A DNA stretch of 64,000 nt, taken from contig NCSJ02000107.1 in assembly GCA_002812745.2 (NCBI GenBank), positions 62,001 to 126,000 on the forward strand, written 5' to 3'. A program made the position numbers and the translations under genes. Of the stretch, positions 1 through 11,070 are shown one piece after another (positions within the stretch are counted from its first letter, which is position 1; every line of letters starts with the position of its first letter). The notes beneath the pieces are model-generated. The model worked only from the letters and a program-made list of their open reading frames with translations, ran no database searches and was not told the origin of the DNA. The DNA is from Scytalidium lignicola. Its lineage: Eukaryota > Ascomycota > Leotiomycetes.

Positions 1-829
1 GATTTGCTGGAGTTGGGTGGATTTCGGCGGCACTCTACTGATTAATTTCTCAACCGTAAATTACCAATACATGTGACCATATGTTTAGCATGATTGTTGT
101 TATATAGAGTTGAGCTCTCTCATTGTAAATATATCTCAATTCGTTTTGATGGACCTTGGCACGGTGTGGTAGAGTAGATATNAAAAAAACTCCAAATATT
201 CTCGAGCAGATCTAATTGTTGAATTCATTATCGGCTTATATCATCTTGAAGATATCACTATGAGATTGGAGTCATGGGGTAGAGGATATGCAGTTAAGAG
301 TTGAAAAAAGCTACCGTTGCACTTTGAGAAATTTACTGCAAAGCAAAGAGGAAGTTTAAACAAGCCACATAGGAGAAGGGACCTTCAAGAGAGACTTCAG
401 CATGAAACTTGGCATTAAATACGGTGAAGTAAAGTCNTTTTTTTAATAAATGATGCATTGAAGGATTGCTAGAATTACTAGATTCTTATTATTTGCTCGA
501 CTTCTTCTAAACATCGAGTATCGAAATTATCACCCAAAGAGAACTGTCTACGGCATTGAATCCATCCGCCCATACGTGTTTCAATTTTTAGCGGGCTCTT
601 GTGATTATCTTTCGAAGAAGCCTCTGGCATACGACATCCACACCTTCTTCAGCTTCGCCCTGGAGATGGTCACGCGAATTGTCAATCAGTACCTTCAGTC
701 TTCCATCTCGCGAAATCTATCACTCTATACACAGTATCGCTCCAATTGTTAGTGGTCCAGTATCCCCTACCGTCACGGCCGTTTAGTATTAACATAGAAA
801 CTCCTATCTAAGTACCTCAGCAAATCAGG
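1..829. other. AT-rich non-coding flank
   Basis: I see no gene here. The stretch is AT-rich and carries single Ns at 182 and 437 beside A or T runs. A short open frame at 601-786 starts with GTG and has a basic, leader-like beginning. It might be a relic of the mitochondrial leader of the pseudogene that follows, but nothing firm supports that. Confidence 0.5.
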
Positions 830-1809
830 ATCTGTTCTCCTATACCTCTGGTAGGTTTCTCTATAATGAGAACACTCGATTACGAGAGCAATACGTCGAG
901 TTCGACGCCAATGCCCTTCTACGAGAGGCAGAAAAGCACATTGGCCCTAGTCACGGACATGCTGCATGCATTATCAAGCTCGCCGAAGGCGGCTTCAATC
1001 GAGTTTTCCTTCTAACCATGGACGATGGATTTGAGGCCATCGTCAAAATTCCATATCGCATCACGGGACCCAAACACTATGCCACCGCCAGCGAAGCTGC
1101 TACTCTACATTACCTCCACTCCAAAGGTATCCCTGTGCCCAGGGTGTATGGATATTCGTCTTCAGAGAGCAATCCTGTCAGTGTATAATATATCGTCATG
1201 GAAAAGGCTCCAGGCATTGGTTTAGAAACTAGGTGGCTTAGCATGAGCAAGCAAGCGTGAACGACATAAACTTGCCCTCTGGTTTCGTTGAAATTGAGAA
1301 GAAATTCCTTGACATCCCTTTCGGATCTATTGGAAGTATGTACTTCAAAGGAGATGTGCCTTCTGGCCTTCAAGCTGCGTTGTATGCTACTACCAGCGCT
1401 GAAAAGGACAATGACACAGAGTCAGCATCTTGTGGATAGGGCAGGTAGGCAATGGAGTGGGAATTTAATGACTTTGAAGGGAGCACTAGTCTGCATGATC
1501 GAGTAATGGCCTCGTTTACTTGATACAAAGAGAATATCGTGTCCCGTGAAATTCACCGACGCTGAATTGGATGGCTTTCAGGAGCAGAAGCAGTTACGGT
1601 TTGAGTTGAATTCAGTTGTGAATCATTGGCGAGATGAAATTGGTGGTATAAGCGAAGATGGCTGGATGAGCGATGAACGATATGATGATGTTGTCCGGAA
1701 AGTTGCAGAGCTGAAAGCTTCTCTTCTGGCTACTGCAGAAGGGGATGAGGAGGATATCCGTCTTTTGGAGAAGGGGTGGTTGTTTAGAGATCGTGAGGAG
1801 ATTAATTGA
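830..1809 (+). pseudogene. AIM9/APH-type phosphotransferase pseudogene
   Basis: This is a relic of the fungal phosphotransferase family that includes AIM9 (aminoglycoside-phosphotransferase/protein-kinase-like fold, often mitochondrial). Three pieces are visible. The first, about 830-1180, has the N-terminal hallmark words SYTSGRFLYNE, KLAEGGFNRVFLL and GIPVPRVYGY. It reads into a TAA near 1186 and then resumes in the same frame with YIVMEKAPG. The second, in a shifted frame at about 1265-1437, contains VEIEKKFLDIPFGSIGSMYF. The third, 1546-1809, has the family C-terminus with EDGWMSDERYDD, AELKASLL and EKGWLFRDREEI, ending at TGA. The catalytic middle is gone: no HxDxxxxN loop or DxD metal site lies between 1437 and 1546. 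Frameshifts, a stop and an internal loss of roughly 150-250 codons make it non-functional. It has no partner genes here. Confidence 0.8.
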
Positions 1810-2744
1810 TACATAGCAACCTCTAGGATACTATGGTACATGCCATTGATACTTGCCGTGTGTTATCGGGTATGGACCTGTATGGCATCTTAGCATCACA
1901 ACTAATGGTGAAAATTAGGGCAGAAATGATGGCGTGTTTCTGGGGATATGTAAGAAAACCATCATTGAAACGATTGGGAGCAACGTTGAGGCATGCAAGT
2001 CTATTAAAAGGTACATTCCACATGGTATACAAGATCTTTTATAGTTTTGCTGGATCGCATATAGGGGGAATGGTAGAGCTTCACATAGATACAATATGTA
2101 TAGTATGGTCTTAGATAAACAAGTGGTTTGGTTCATTCTTTGATATTTTGCTTGACCTCTTCCATAAGGCACGTAATATGAACATGTATCCATATAAGCT
2201 ATCGAACATGACCTATAATCCTTGCCCATAAAATTATCAATTTCCCAGGTAAACCGACCAAGCAAATAGGGGGGAGGAGATTTCCCCCAGGAGCGTCTTT
2301 CGCGCGCCAAACAAAATTCCAAACCCGGGATTTTTTAAAACGTTTGAATCAACAAAAAGGTATCAAATATAACTAAGAGAGGCGCTTTCCATCATTTTTC
2401 ATTTGCGTCACATCATTGCCCAAGAAAGATGTATTTCCAAAAACGCCAATATTAATCGAATCAAATAGTGCGCCATATCCGTAGGTCGAGCTCCGTAACC
2501 GGAATACCGAACACTCCTACCCATCGACTTTTCGTTGAGATAATTCAATCTCATCCCTTCCATCTAGCTACAAATTTTCGGCACATTATATAGACTAGAG
2601 GTATTCTCTCCGTTAAAAGTTCCGAACCTATATATCCTCCTCTGCTGGACTTCCCGGGAGAGATTTTGTTGTGCCTCATTAGCTGACAAGGCTGTATGTA
2701 TATCAGCCTATTCTATTCGACTGCCATTCTATGAGTTATAAGTA
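1810..2744. other. intergenic, no gene seen
   Basis: This is the gap between the pseudogene and the convergent 3' end of the zinc-motif gene. Open frames on both strands are short, compositionally random and match no family I know. It presumably contains the 3' UTR of the gene ending at 2745. Confidence 0.5.
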
Positions 2745-4582
2745 TCAAGTAGTCGACAATTCGCCTCCTGCAGTCGGACCAAATTGAGCTATCCTAGAAC
2801 GGGGACTCCTAGCCATATCAGGTTGTGCTGGGAACTGGGTCTTCCATGGAAGCTCAACTGGACATTCGGAGCACTGAATGTGACCACAATTCATGCATTC
2901 GATTGGCTCACCATCAAGCCCGACGTTACTTAGTTGTTTATCTCCAGAACTGGGTAACCGTGGTATAGGGGGGAAGTTATGAGAGCAGTAGTGGCAATTG
3001 CGTGTAATAAGACGTGGCGTGTCTCCTGGATAGCCATTGGGGTATTTACGCCTCTTAGGTCTAGATTTCTGATTAGTATATATGTTCTTAAGCAATGCAA
3101 GTATGAATCTATAACTGTTGTTGTCACGGGTCGACGGGGTATTGAACCAGGAAGGGAGAAGAGGAAGCGAGCATGCCAAAGGAAAATAATTACTTACGGA
3201 TCCCTAGGGCAGTCATCACACCGGAAGTGTTCACACTTTGGACAAATCCGGCTATTAGGCTGGAATAATGATTGGCACTCGTGGCACGTTCTCCTTACTC
3301 TCTGCATAGGTTTCTTCTTCACCAATGGCTGGCCCCCTGTCCTGACCGGTCGTGACATGATATATTTTTGCCGTAAGCTCTCAAAATCATCGAGATCGAT
3401 ATCGACTCCACCAACCATACCTCCAACTGCAGCTGATGTGCCAGCCTCCACAATTCTAGTCGCCACTGTAGTTGCAGCAACCGTTGGAGTTATCGCTGTA
3501 GTAGCAGTTTCTGTTGTCGTGGATTCTTCTTCTACCGTTGGCTCCTCCATCGTTGGCATCTCTACACCCCCTGGGGATACTGCAGTGTCGGTCTGAGAAT
3601 GCAATGTCGCTGAAGAACCTACTGCTTCTGTAGACATGCCTTGTTGGCCGTTCTCCTCGATTCTCCTGTTTGGATGACGCGGGCACAGCTTGCATCGAGT
3701 ATGTCCACAGCTGGCACAGATTTTGGTAGCACCAAACCCAATGTTACAACGATGGCACATTCGGTGAATCCTAGCCCGGATGGGTCTCTCGACACGAGAC
3801 AGCGTTGGTGGTCTCTTGAAGGAGTATCCCCATTCATGAGGCTCGATAGAGAGGTCCCATGGCTCGCCAAGTCTGCTTATCCTGCCAACAGATGTGAAAG
3901 GACTGCCCTCTCGCTCTGAATCTGGCTCTGGTGAGAATTTAATTGGTCTTGGTAGAATTGGTTCAGGTGATATACGTTCGGATGCATCAGCGAGTTCTGG
4001 GGATATCCGCTCAGAACTCTCGGTGACAGGTATAGGTGGTGATACTTGCTTAGGTTTCTCAACGATAGGTACCGGAGAGAATTGGTTAGAGATCTCTTCG
4101 ACAGGGTCTGATGATATTTGCTGGGGTCCCTCTGATACAGGTTCTGGTGCTGCTGCTGCTGCTGTTGCTTCAATGGCCGTATCGAGGGTTGGCATCGACG
4201 ACTTAGCCACTTCTACAGTTGGAGCATCTTGATCTTGGGGGCTCCTAGTTTGATAATGTGAGTACAATTGAGAGTGATGACACGTATTGAAATGATAATG
4301 GTAATCCCCGTACCTTGATTCTGCTGTCTCTATTGACGGTAGTACATTTGGCGATGGAGCAGCTAGTGATAATAACGGAGAGGCAATGGTCGATGGAGCA
4401 GGTGCTGCTAAGGCCTTGGGAGAGGGTTTCGATCGATCCTCGCCATTGAATAATCTCTTGACCTTGCGAACGTATTTGCGTAAACGACCTCGTGGTTTCT
4501 CTTTCTTTTTCTCCATCCCCTTCTCAACACCGACCATTGGATCTGAGCTCGACAGCGAACCGACTTCCTCGGTGCCAGCCAT
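2745..4582 (-). CDS. protein with three Cys-pair zinc motifs, unknown function
   Basis: Two exons, 4582-3198 and 3060-2745, give about 566 aa. The intron 3197-3061 has GTAAGT at the donor, a TACTAAT branch site and TAG at the acceptor. I start at the first ATG; the frame is open a little further upstream without one. The first half is low-complexity and rich in Ser, Pro and Glu after a strongly basic patch near residues 25-45. The second half has three similar modules of the form CxxC-spacer-CxxC-x4-CxxC: CHRC...CASC..CKLC, CHEC...CPKC..CDDC, and CHYC...CMNC..CSEC. The third lies in exon 2 with a longer spacer. The spacing suggests treble-clef or zinc-ribbon folds. I do not recognise the family. 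A GTACGG...CTAG segment inside exon 1 (roughly 4308-4240, 69 nt, stop-free) could be a further in-frame intron. An unusually long gene-free region lies upstream. Confidence 0.75.
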
Positions 4583-4919
4583 TGTCTTAATTTGATCTTG
4601 GATCCTGGCGAGTAAATTCCAGCCGGGCGCTATCGTGCCATCGATTCGTAAATTTGAGTCCACTATACGGCGCCGTTATTTTCAATACCTCCCCCAAGCC
4701 CTTATCCTTCTTTTCCTATCTAACCAGGTTGAGTTGTGAATGGTTGTTCTGGCGGTGTTGAATCCTCTTTCCCAAGCAAGCAAGCAAGCGGGCAGGCGGG
4801 GTGGCAATGGGGAATGTTTGCACCGAATTGTTCGACGTGCAGGTGCGACACACAGCGGCTGCTACTGTAGTGCTGGGTGAACGAGTGATAAGAGAGGTTT
4901 GCGCCCACAAATGGATGCC

Positions 4920-4994
4920 CCAATCCAGTCCAGTCCAGCCCAGTCCAATGCAATGCAATCCAATCGAACCGAATGCAATCCTATCCTATCCTAA
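4920..4994. repeat. degenerate CCAGT/CCAAT/CCTAT pentanucleotide repeat
   Basis: Successive five-base units drift from CCAGT through CAATG, CCAAT and GAATG to CCTAT over about 75 bp. It looks like an old, decayed microsatellite about 340 bp upstream of the zinc-motif gene's start. Confidence 0.75.
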
Positions 4995-5611
4995 TTCTCC
5001 CACGCCTACTGAAGAGTTGCGACAAAAACAAGTCGACCGACTAGCCTGGATGGTAGTCCAAAAACGATGCAAAGGTTTCAATCGATCGCATCCACCAAAG
5101 AAAGAAGGGATTTACCACGAAAGATCAGCGCGCATCTAAGGGAGGAGGTGTTGGTGGAGAAGTTCGTTGCTGCGGCTGCTGCTTGGGAAACTTAGCGAAT
5201 GAAACGGAACTTTGGTGGTAGGTAGAGTAGAAGGTAGTAAAATTTAGCAGCAGGCAGGGTTTAATTATTTGATCGCCTTAATTGCNAAAAAAAAAGTGGC
5301 AAAACACAGCAATACTGTACTGCAATAACCCATAACTGTGCAGTAAATNAAAAAAATGATGGATTGGAGAATGAGTTGAGAGGACAAAGAGGTCCCCAGA
5401 AAAGAAACGGGTCCCGGACGTACAGAGAGAGCGTAAGACCTAAATCCTGTACCCACGGCGCTGGAACCCAGAAATGGGCAGCAGAAGAGACGCGCGCGCG
5501 CACACAAGTGACGGACGGACGGTCAGCCGGTCGGGTTGGGTGTGTGGGGTGCCCAGCTGCGGAGAGATGCTTCCGTTTTGGATTTTGGGTTTGGGTTTTG
5601 GACCTTTTTTT

Positions 5612-5785
5612 GATGGAGCAGTTGAGAGAGAAAGAAGGGAGAATTAGAAAGTTGGAGGAGAAGAGAAGAAAGACAGAGGAAAGACAGAAAAGAGAGTGAT
5701 GGAGGGTTGAAAAAGAGGAGAAATGGACGAGAATGGGGCAAAAAGGGAGCAGAGCAAGCAAGGAAGGAGCAACCAGCAGCAACAG
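5612..5785. repeat. long purine-rich tract
   Basis: About 170 bp of the plus strand is almost entirely A and G, with only scattered T and C. On the coding strand of the downstream minus-strand gene it reads as a CT-rich tract about 1.0-1.2 kb upstream of the start codon. CT-rich tracts are common around fungal promoters. Confidence 0.7.
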
Positions 5786-6330
5786 CAACAACAGCGAGGA
5801 GGGATTCCCAGGGTGTTGGTTGAAGTGCGCTTTCGCTGCCGCTGGGATGACCGGGGGGAGGGGGGTGTGAGGGAATGAAATTAATGGGCGAGACCAAGCT
5901 CTAGGCGGCGGCTACGTGCAAGATTTGTGGCGGGAGGGGCCCACAGCGTCGTGCGGTTTCCAGTAATGGCGTAGGGGTACATGTAACTAACTGTCAGTCA
6001 TTTCACACAGGAAAACATGACGATGGCACACGATGGCGCGCCTGCTATGCTATGCTACCGTACCATGATTGCTGGCAAAGGATCATTAGCTACTGTACGA
6101 AGGACAGACCAGTGCTAATTATTTGGTTAATTACTGTACCAGCTACTCTTAGAGGTGGCTTGAGCGGGCCTCCACTAGTCCTTTCTGTTACGAGAGAGAG
6201 ATACATACAGTATAAGCAAAAATGAAAAGAACAAAATTAAAAAAANCACATGACACTCATACCAGGAATCCATATCCATGCTCTACATCAATACTGTATA
6301 AGACATTATTATAACTCATCTCGCTCAGTG

Positions 6331-6370
6331 CACACACACACACACACAAGAGAGANGAAAGAGAGAGAGA
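6331..6370. repeat. (CA)n followed by (AG)n microsatellite
   Basis: Nine CA units run into a GA-rich run that contains an N at 6356. A second N follows at 6386. Confidence 0.85.
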
Positions 6371-7711
6371 CACGTACCGTAATCANTAAAAAACGTACCA
6401 CCGCAATCCAGAACTGGTGATGAACAGCATCAAGAAAAAAGGAACAATACCCTAACACCCAACACCCACCCCCTCGGCAGCGCTTCTCATGCTGACTTGT
6501 CCGGGAGCGAAAAAAGGGAGCGAATGACAGCGCGTCCCAAGCACATTGCGGTTCGCCCCAAAAACTGCATCCCGCCGCCGTCGGGGCTTCCTGGCGATTG
6601 GGACTGGCTCCAAAAAGCACAGAGCATTCAGCGAGAAGCAAAAAAGCACGAACCTCTCTCTCTTTCTTTGTCTGGGATGGATTTCCTCTCCGTCATGATG
6701 ATCCAGTCCTGTGCTGCGCTGTCCGCTGTACTGTCCGAAAATGCAAACACCGATACCCTAGGCTGCTCTCGGAAGGACAACCGGTGAACAATAGCAAAGA
6801 CGATTAGTTGTTATTGTTATTATTTCGATTCTTCGGTTGCATCTTCTCTCGCTGATGGACGGCCAACTGGCACTTGGCAACTGCAACTTATGTAACTAAA
6901 TGGACTGCTAACTGTACAGCTGGCTTCTTTTGCACAGACAGACAGACAGCTGAGAGAGCTGGAACATTCCTCACGTTCCCTTGGAGAAAGCGCAGTCCAT
7001 GGGCTCGGGTCGCCCGTTGGTTGTGGTTTCCCAGCAACCGTGAAACATTAAATTCTTTTGTGACATCGTGACAATTCGTGACAGTCGCTTCAACTGACAT
7101 CGGTCAACGCCTGGCCAGGGCTCACTCATGACATGACAGACTTCCATGCTTTACCCGAAGAATCTCCCATGGTTCCATGGTTCCATGGCTCCCGGTGCCT
7201 GGTCCTGGTTGTCTTTGGCGCATCCAACCACATGAGTGTTTAAGACACGCTTTGTAATTGGCCCGAGAAAGAGACCGACGCGCGTGATTGGCCATCCATC
7301 GCCTTTGCTTTTTCTCCATCTAAATAATAAGCTATTATCCCATTACAGTTAACAGTTAATGGTTACTGTAACCTTGGGGTCAATACTCTCTCTCTTTCTC
7401 TTGTTTCCTCTCCCTGCGTAATTTAAAGAATAAGCACAGTCTTATCTACAGTATGAGACAGGAACTGTCCCAGTTGCACGAAGAAACCTTATAACTAACG
7501 TACCAGTTTTTGCGTGTGGTTGTTTTTATCTTTCTTCCTGTGTAACAAACATTCCCATCCCCCATCCCCCCATGACATCTTGCATCCATCCAACGTTTCT
7601 GCAACCCCGCCATATTTTTGTAAATGCCGAGCCCTCCAATGGGTGTGCGTGTGAATGTATTTTTTCTTCTGATGCCTCTCTCTCTCTTCTCACCTCCGCA
7701 ATGCTCACCAT

Positions 7712-7740
7712 GTACAAGAGCGTACAAGAGCGTACAAGTG
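7712..7740. repeat. short tandem repeat of GTACAAGAGC
   Basis: Two full copies and one partial copy of a 10-bp unit stand in tandem. A separate short run near 7168-7190 repeats CCATGGTT. Both are too short to name further. Confidence 0.7.
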
Positions 7741-10700
7741 TCTTTCACTTATCTCTGTCTCTTCGTCTCCTCTTCTACTGTTCTGTGCTGATACCACATC
7801 TCTCTTGCTGGTAACCTATCAATGCCCTCGTCCCCTCATCTGGCATGAGATCCTCCACACCGGGGTTCGCGAGATCAGCGGTCAGGACCTTATTCTCCTG
7901 CCTGCCTGTCACACCGGCCTCTTGATCGGGCAACCTGCCAACCTGGTGTGCCTGGTACCGGGACCGTCTCGCACTTGACTACTTCAAGGTATTGTTCATG
8001 TCGTCCGTCCAAGCAAAAGGGCAATTGAAGCGATTTGCCGTACCGACGTATTAAGGTATCCCGATGCCACAAGCCGTCTTACTGTACTGTACTCCGTACC
8101 GTATATCATTATATCCATTTATTCCCGCGCGACCCTGGATCGTCCCTTTCTTACCAATAATAAATTGATAAGTACGGGCATAATTCCGTACCTTATTCAT
8201 CAACTTCTTGGTTATTCAGATCGCGCACGGATACACCACGAAGCCTCACCACCGAGAACGAATTTGAATTCCCAAAACATTTCCTCCGCGGGAGTGCACG
8301 AGGCTTCCGAGGGAAACTCCCAGAGCCACACTTAATTAACCTATACTGGAAAGGCAGCAACTCTAGCACGTCTGACTATCTATTGACGAGCCCATCGGAC
8401 CAATAAGTTCTTTCTTGCCAATTAGCCGTGTGAAAGTGTGGTCTCATGGCCTCATTCTTATCGTCCCCAAAGACCGGCAGTTGGGTGGACGTGGTTGAAT
8501 GGGTCTCTTCGCCCTTGCGCCACCGTTTCCTACCCGCTACTACCCGTGCAATACGCCTAGGGTTCCGGGAAAAGGGTTATCAATCAGGAAATGCATGCCA
8601 TCCTTGCCTTTGCTATGGTATTATTTCGAGGGGTGCGGCTCAAGGAATTTCATCGGCTCCCCTTGATACCGTAGCATTGAAGAATGAAAACCTTGGTCTT
8701 TATTGTTGATGACAAACCATATTCTCTCTTACGTGGAATCTTTCCTTCAGGGACACTTTGAGACGGGAGGAGCTGTGATTTGATTGTGTAACCTCGTACG
8801 TAGGTACCTTAGAGGCACAGCACGGTACTTGTATCCCAGCTTCTACGGGCCGAGACAACCACTGCACCATACTGTACGGCCCCGGGGATGTTTGTGTTGG
8901 ATCCAGCACAATTCCAATACTGTAGTTCCATCACCTGCCAGCTTGTGAAGAAAGTTTCAGAGATCATTCGAGATCTAATAACTTGTCACTTCTCATTTCT
9001 GCCCGGATCCGAAACCCAACTAAGACGCTACGGCCCGCGCCACACGTCTTGTCATCACGTCAAACGTCTTTTTGTAAAACCGGGTCCAAGCCCCATCGAA
9101 AAAAAGGTGGTTCTCTCCTTGGCGGCTTTCGCTGTCATTGCTACTTGCATTCCCTACTCTGCCAGTCCGCGTTGTACAGTACAGAACTTGTTGTCCCGGG
9201 AAAAATTTCTGCCAGCACGTAGCGGTTCCCACTTTGTTGACCCAGCAGATCAGGATCGGCGAGCAGCCCTGTACTGTAACTTGTACTGTAATGCACGGCG
9301 TGGTTGATCTGGGGCAAATATTGCGACCTAGCCAACAGGTGTCAGTCTACCCGTAGCTAGCTCAGTACATACAGTTCTGTACAGTAGTCCATAGACCTCT
9401 TAGTTTAAGCACCTAGCTCAGCAGTGAGTGTCTCAAAAGTAATTCCCAATAAAAACAAAAACAAGGAAAATATGGTACTTCCTGGCCTCTTCTCGGAGAT
9501 GAGCAGCTACCGTGAGAGGTGTATAAACAGCCACATACTTCCCACCGCGTCAAGGGTGAGGCACCAATATAGGCACTAGACACTTCTTCATACCTGTTGT
9601 TTCATCCGCTTGTCGGGATGGTAGTTGAAATTCAATAGTCCGTTTCATACCAAAGCAAAAAAGTAAATTGTTTATCGTTTCCTCCATACCGCACCCCCGA
9701 TACGTGTGCACTCCCGACACGCTGACCGATTGGCCTGTGCATCTAGCTTTCAAGGATCGTCAATGCAATGCGAGCTTAATACATAAGATAATACTGAACG
9801 TCAAGCCGCTACGGTATTTCCTCGAGGTTGAGTCGATGTCGGTCATTGGACAGCCAGAAAATTGGGTGCAAAGCAAGCATCTGCATCAAACCCTCTGCCG
9901 CTAGCTGCTGTTTTTGGTGGATATTATTGCGTGGCAGTGCGGCTTTCCTATTGTCATGCTCCATCTCCTTATCCAATGCCTTGCTCAAACAGAGTCAGCA
10001 TCTTCCAAGCCATGCAAAGTTTGCTGTGAGTGAGTTTGGGAGTCCCATGGCGCTGGTACTGGAACGCTTATGCATCATCCTTGGGCTCCAATGCCTTGGG
10101 ATACACAATGCACACCACCAGAATTTGGAAACACTCATCTGAAGAATTTTATACCAGCTTCTTAGGGAAAAGAGAGTGTTGCATATCTGCCCACTGAAAT
10201 TCCTTTCTAGGTGGTATGTTTACCGTTGAACATTGTGATACGAGGAAGGTGTCTTCCCGTATGATTTCTACCATCTGTGGAAATTAAAGTACTGACTCAG
10301 CAGGCTTACTTTACGTGACTCCAGCTGTCTCTCCATCTATGGTGCCTCCTCCTCCAACGAAAGCGCCACAGACGCTCTGCTTAGAATCCCGGCATCATTT
10401 CAAGCCTCGTTACGTACGAAAGTACCTGGGCAATAGCCATGGCTTTTTTCGAGTGATCAATATGCTTGTTACTCTATCTTAAAACTTACGGAGGAGCCTT
10501 TAGGCTGTGAATACTTAGCTTCCGTTGTACTAGTTGTGCTTGGTTGGTGAGTATCCCACTGCCTCTTCTGTAGGTGTTTAAAGTCTTCCATAATAAATCT
10601 TGTCTAAATTGCCCATCGTCTTGTTTCTGTTGAATGTTCAATATTTTCTGTGAATGACAATGGTTATATTTTATCCTATCTTACTTAGACGACAAGAAGG

Positions 10701-11070
10701 AATATTAGACGTCTAGCAATCGTTATAAACGATATATTACAGTTAAATTGTCAATTAAAGAAGAGAAATGAAAATTTCCGGCGATGCTATAGCAATGTAC
10801 AGTACTGCACAGTACATAGTTTTCTTTTTCGGCTTGCCTTTATCTCCTTCCTCCCAGAAGACTCGCGAATGCCCAAGTCGACCGTTCTTGCCTATTGTGT
10901 ATGACCTCTACACAGTATGGCTAGGAAGGCACACCTCCCGCTTGTATTTTGGTCGGTCAACACTCTTGGGCCCATAACATCCCAAAATCCTGTAAACAAC
11001 CTTTGATGAAACCAAACATTATTGGCACTATCTCCAACCATTAGCTCATCACATTGTTACCATTGTCAAT

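Larger units (their letters stand above)
4583..11070. other. 6.5-kb gene-poor intergenic region
   Basis: Divergent upstream region shared by the zinc-motif gene (-) and the orphan gene (+). It contains several simple repeats, a purine-rich tract and many TACTGTAC/GTACAGTA copies (listed separately), plus five Ns next to homopolymers. All open frames are below about 180 codons and low in complexity, and none shows conserved words or plausible splicing. I therefore call no gene. Large upstream regions of this kind often carry long leaders or regulatory sites, but that is not shown here. Confidence 0.55.

Noticed and set aside
2979..3596. 205-codon plus-strand open frame
   Set aside because: It crosses the exon, intron and Ser/Thr-rich coding part of the zinc-motif gene in antisense; no recognisable words.
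5261..5897. open frames of 110-176 codons on the minus strand
   Set aside because: They read the purine-rich tract as Leu/Ser/Phe runs and cross Ns; low complexity rather than protein.
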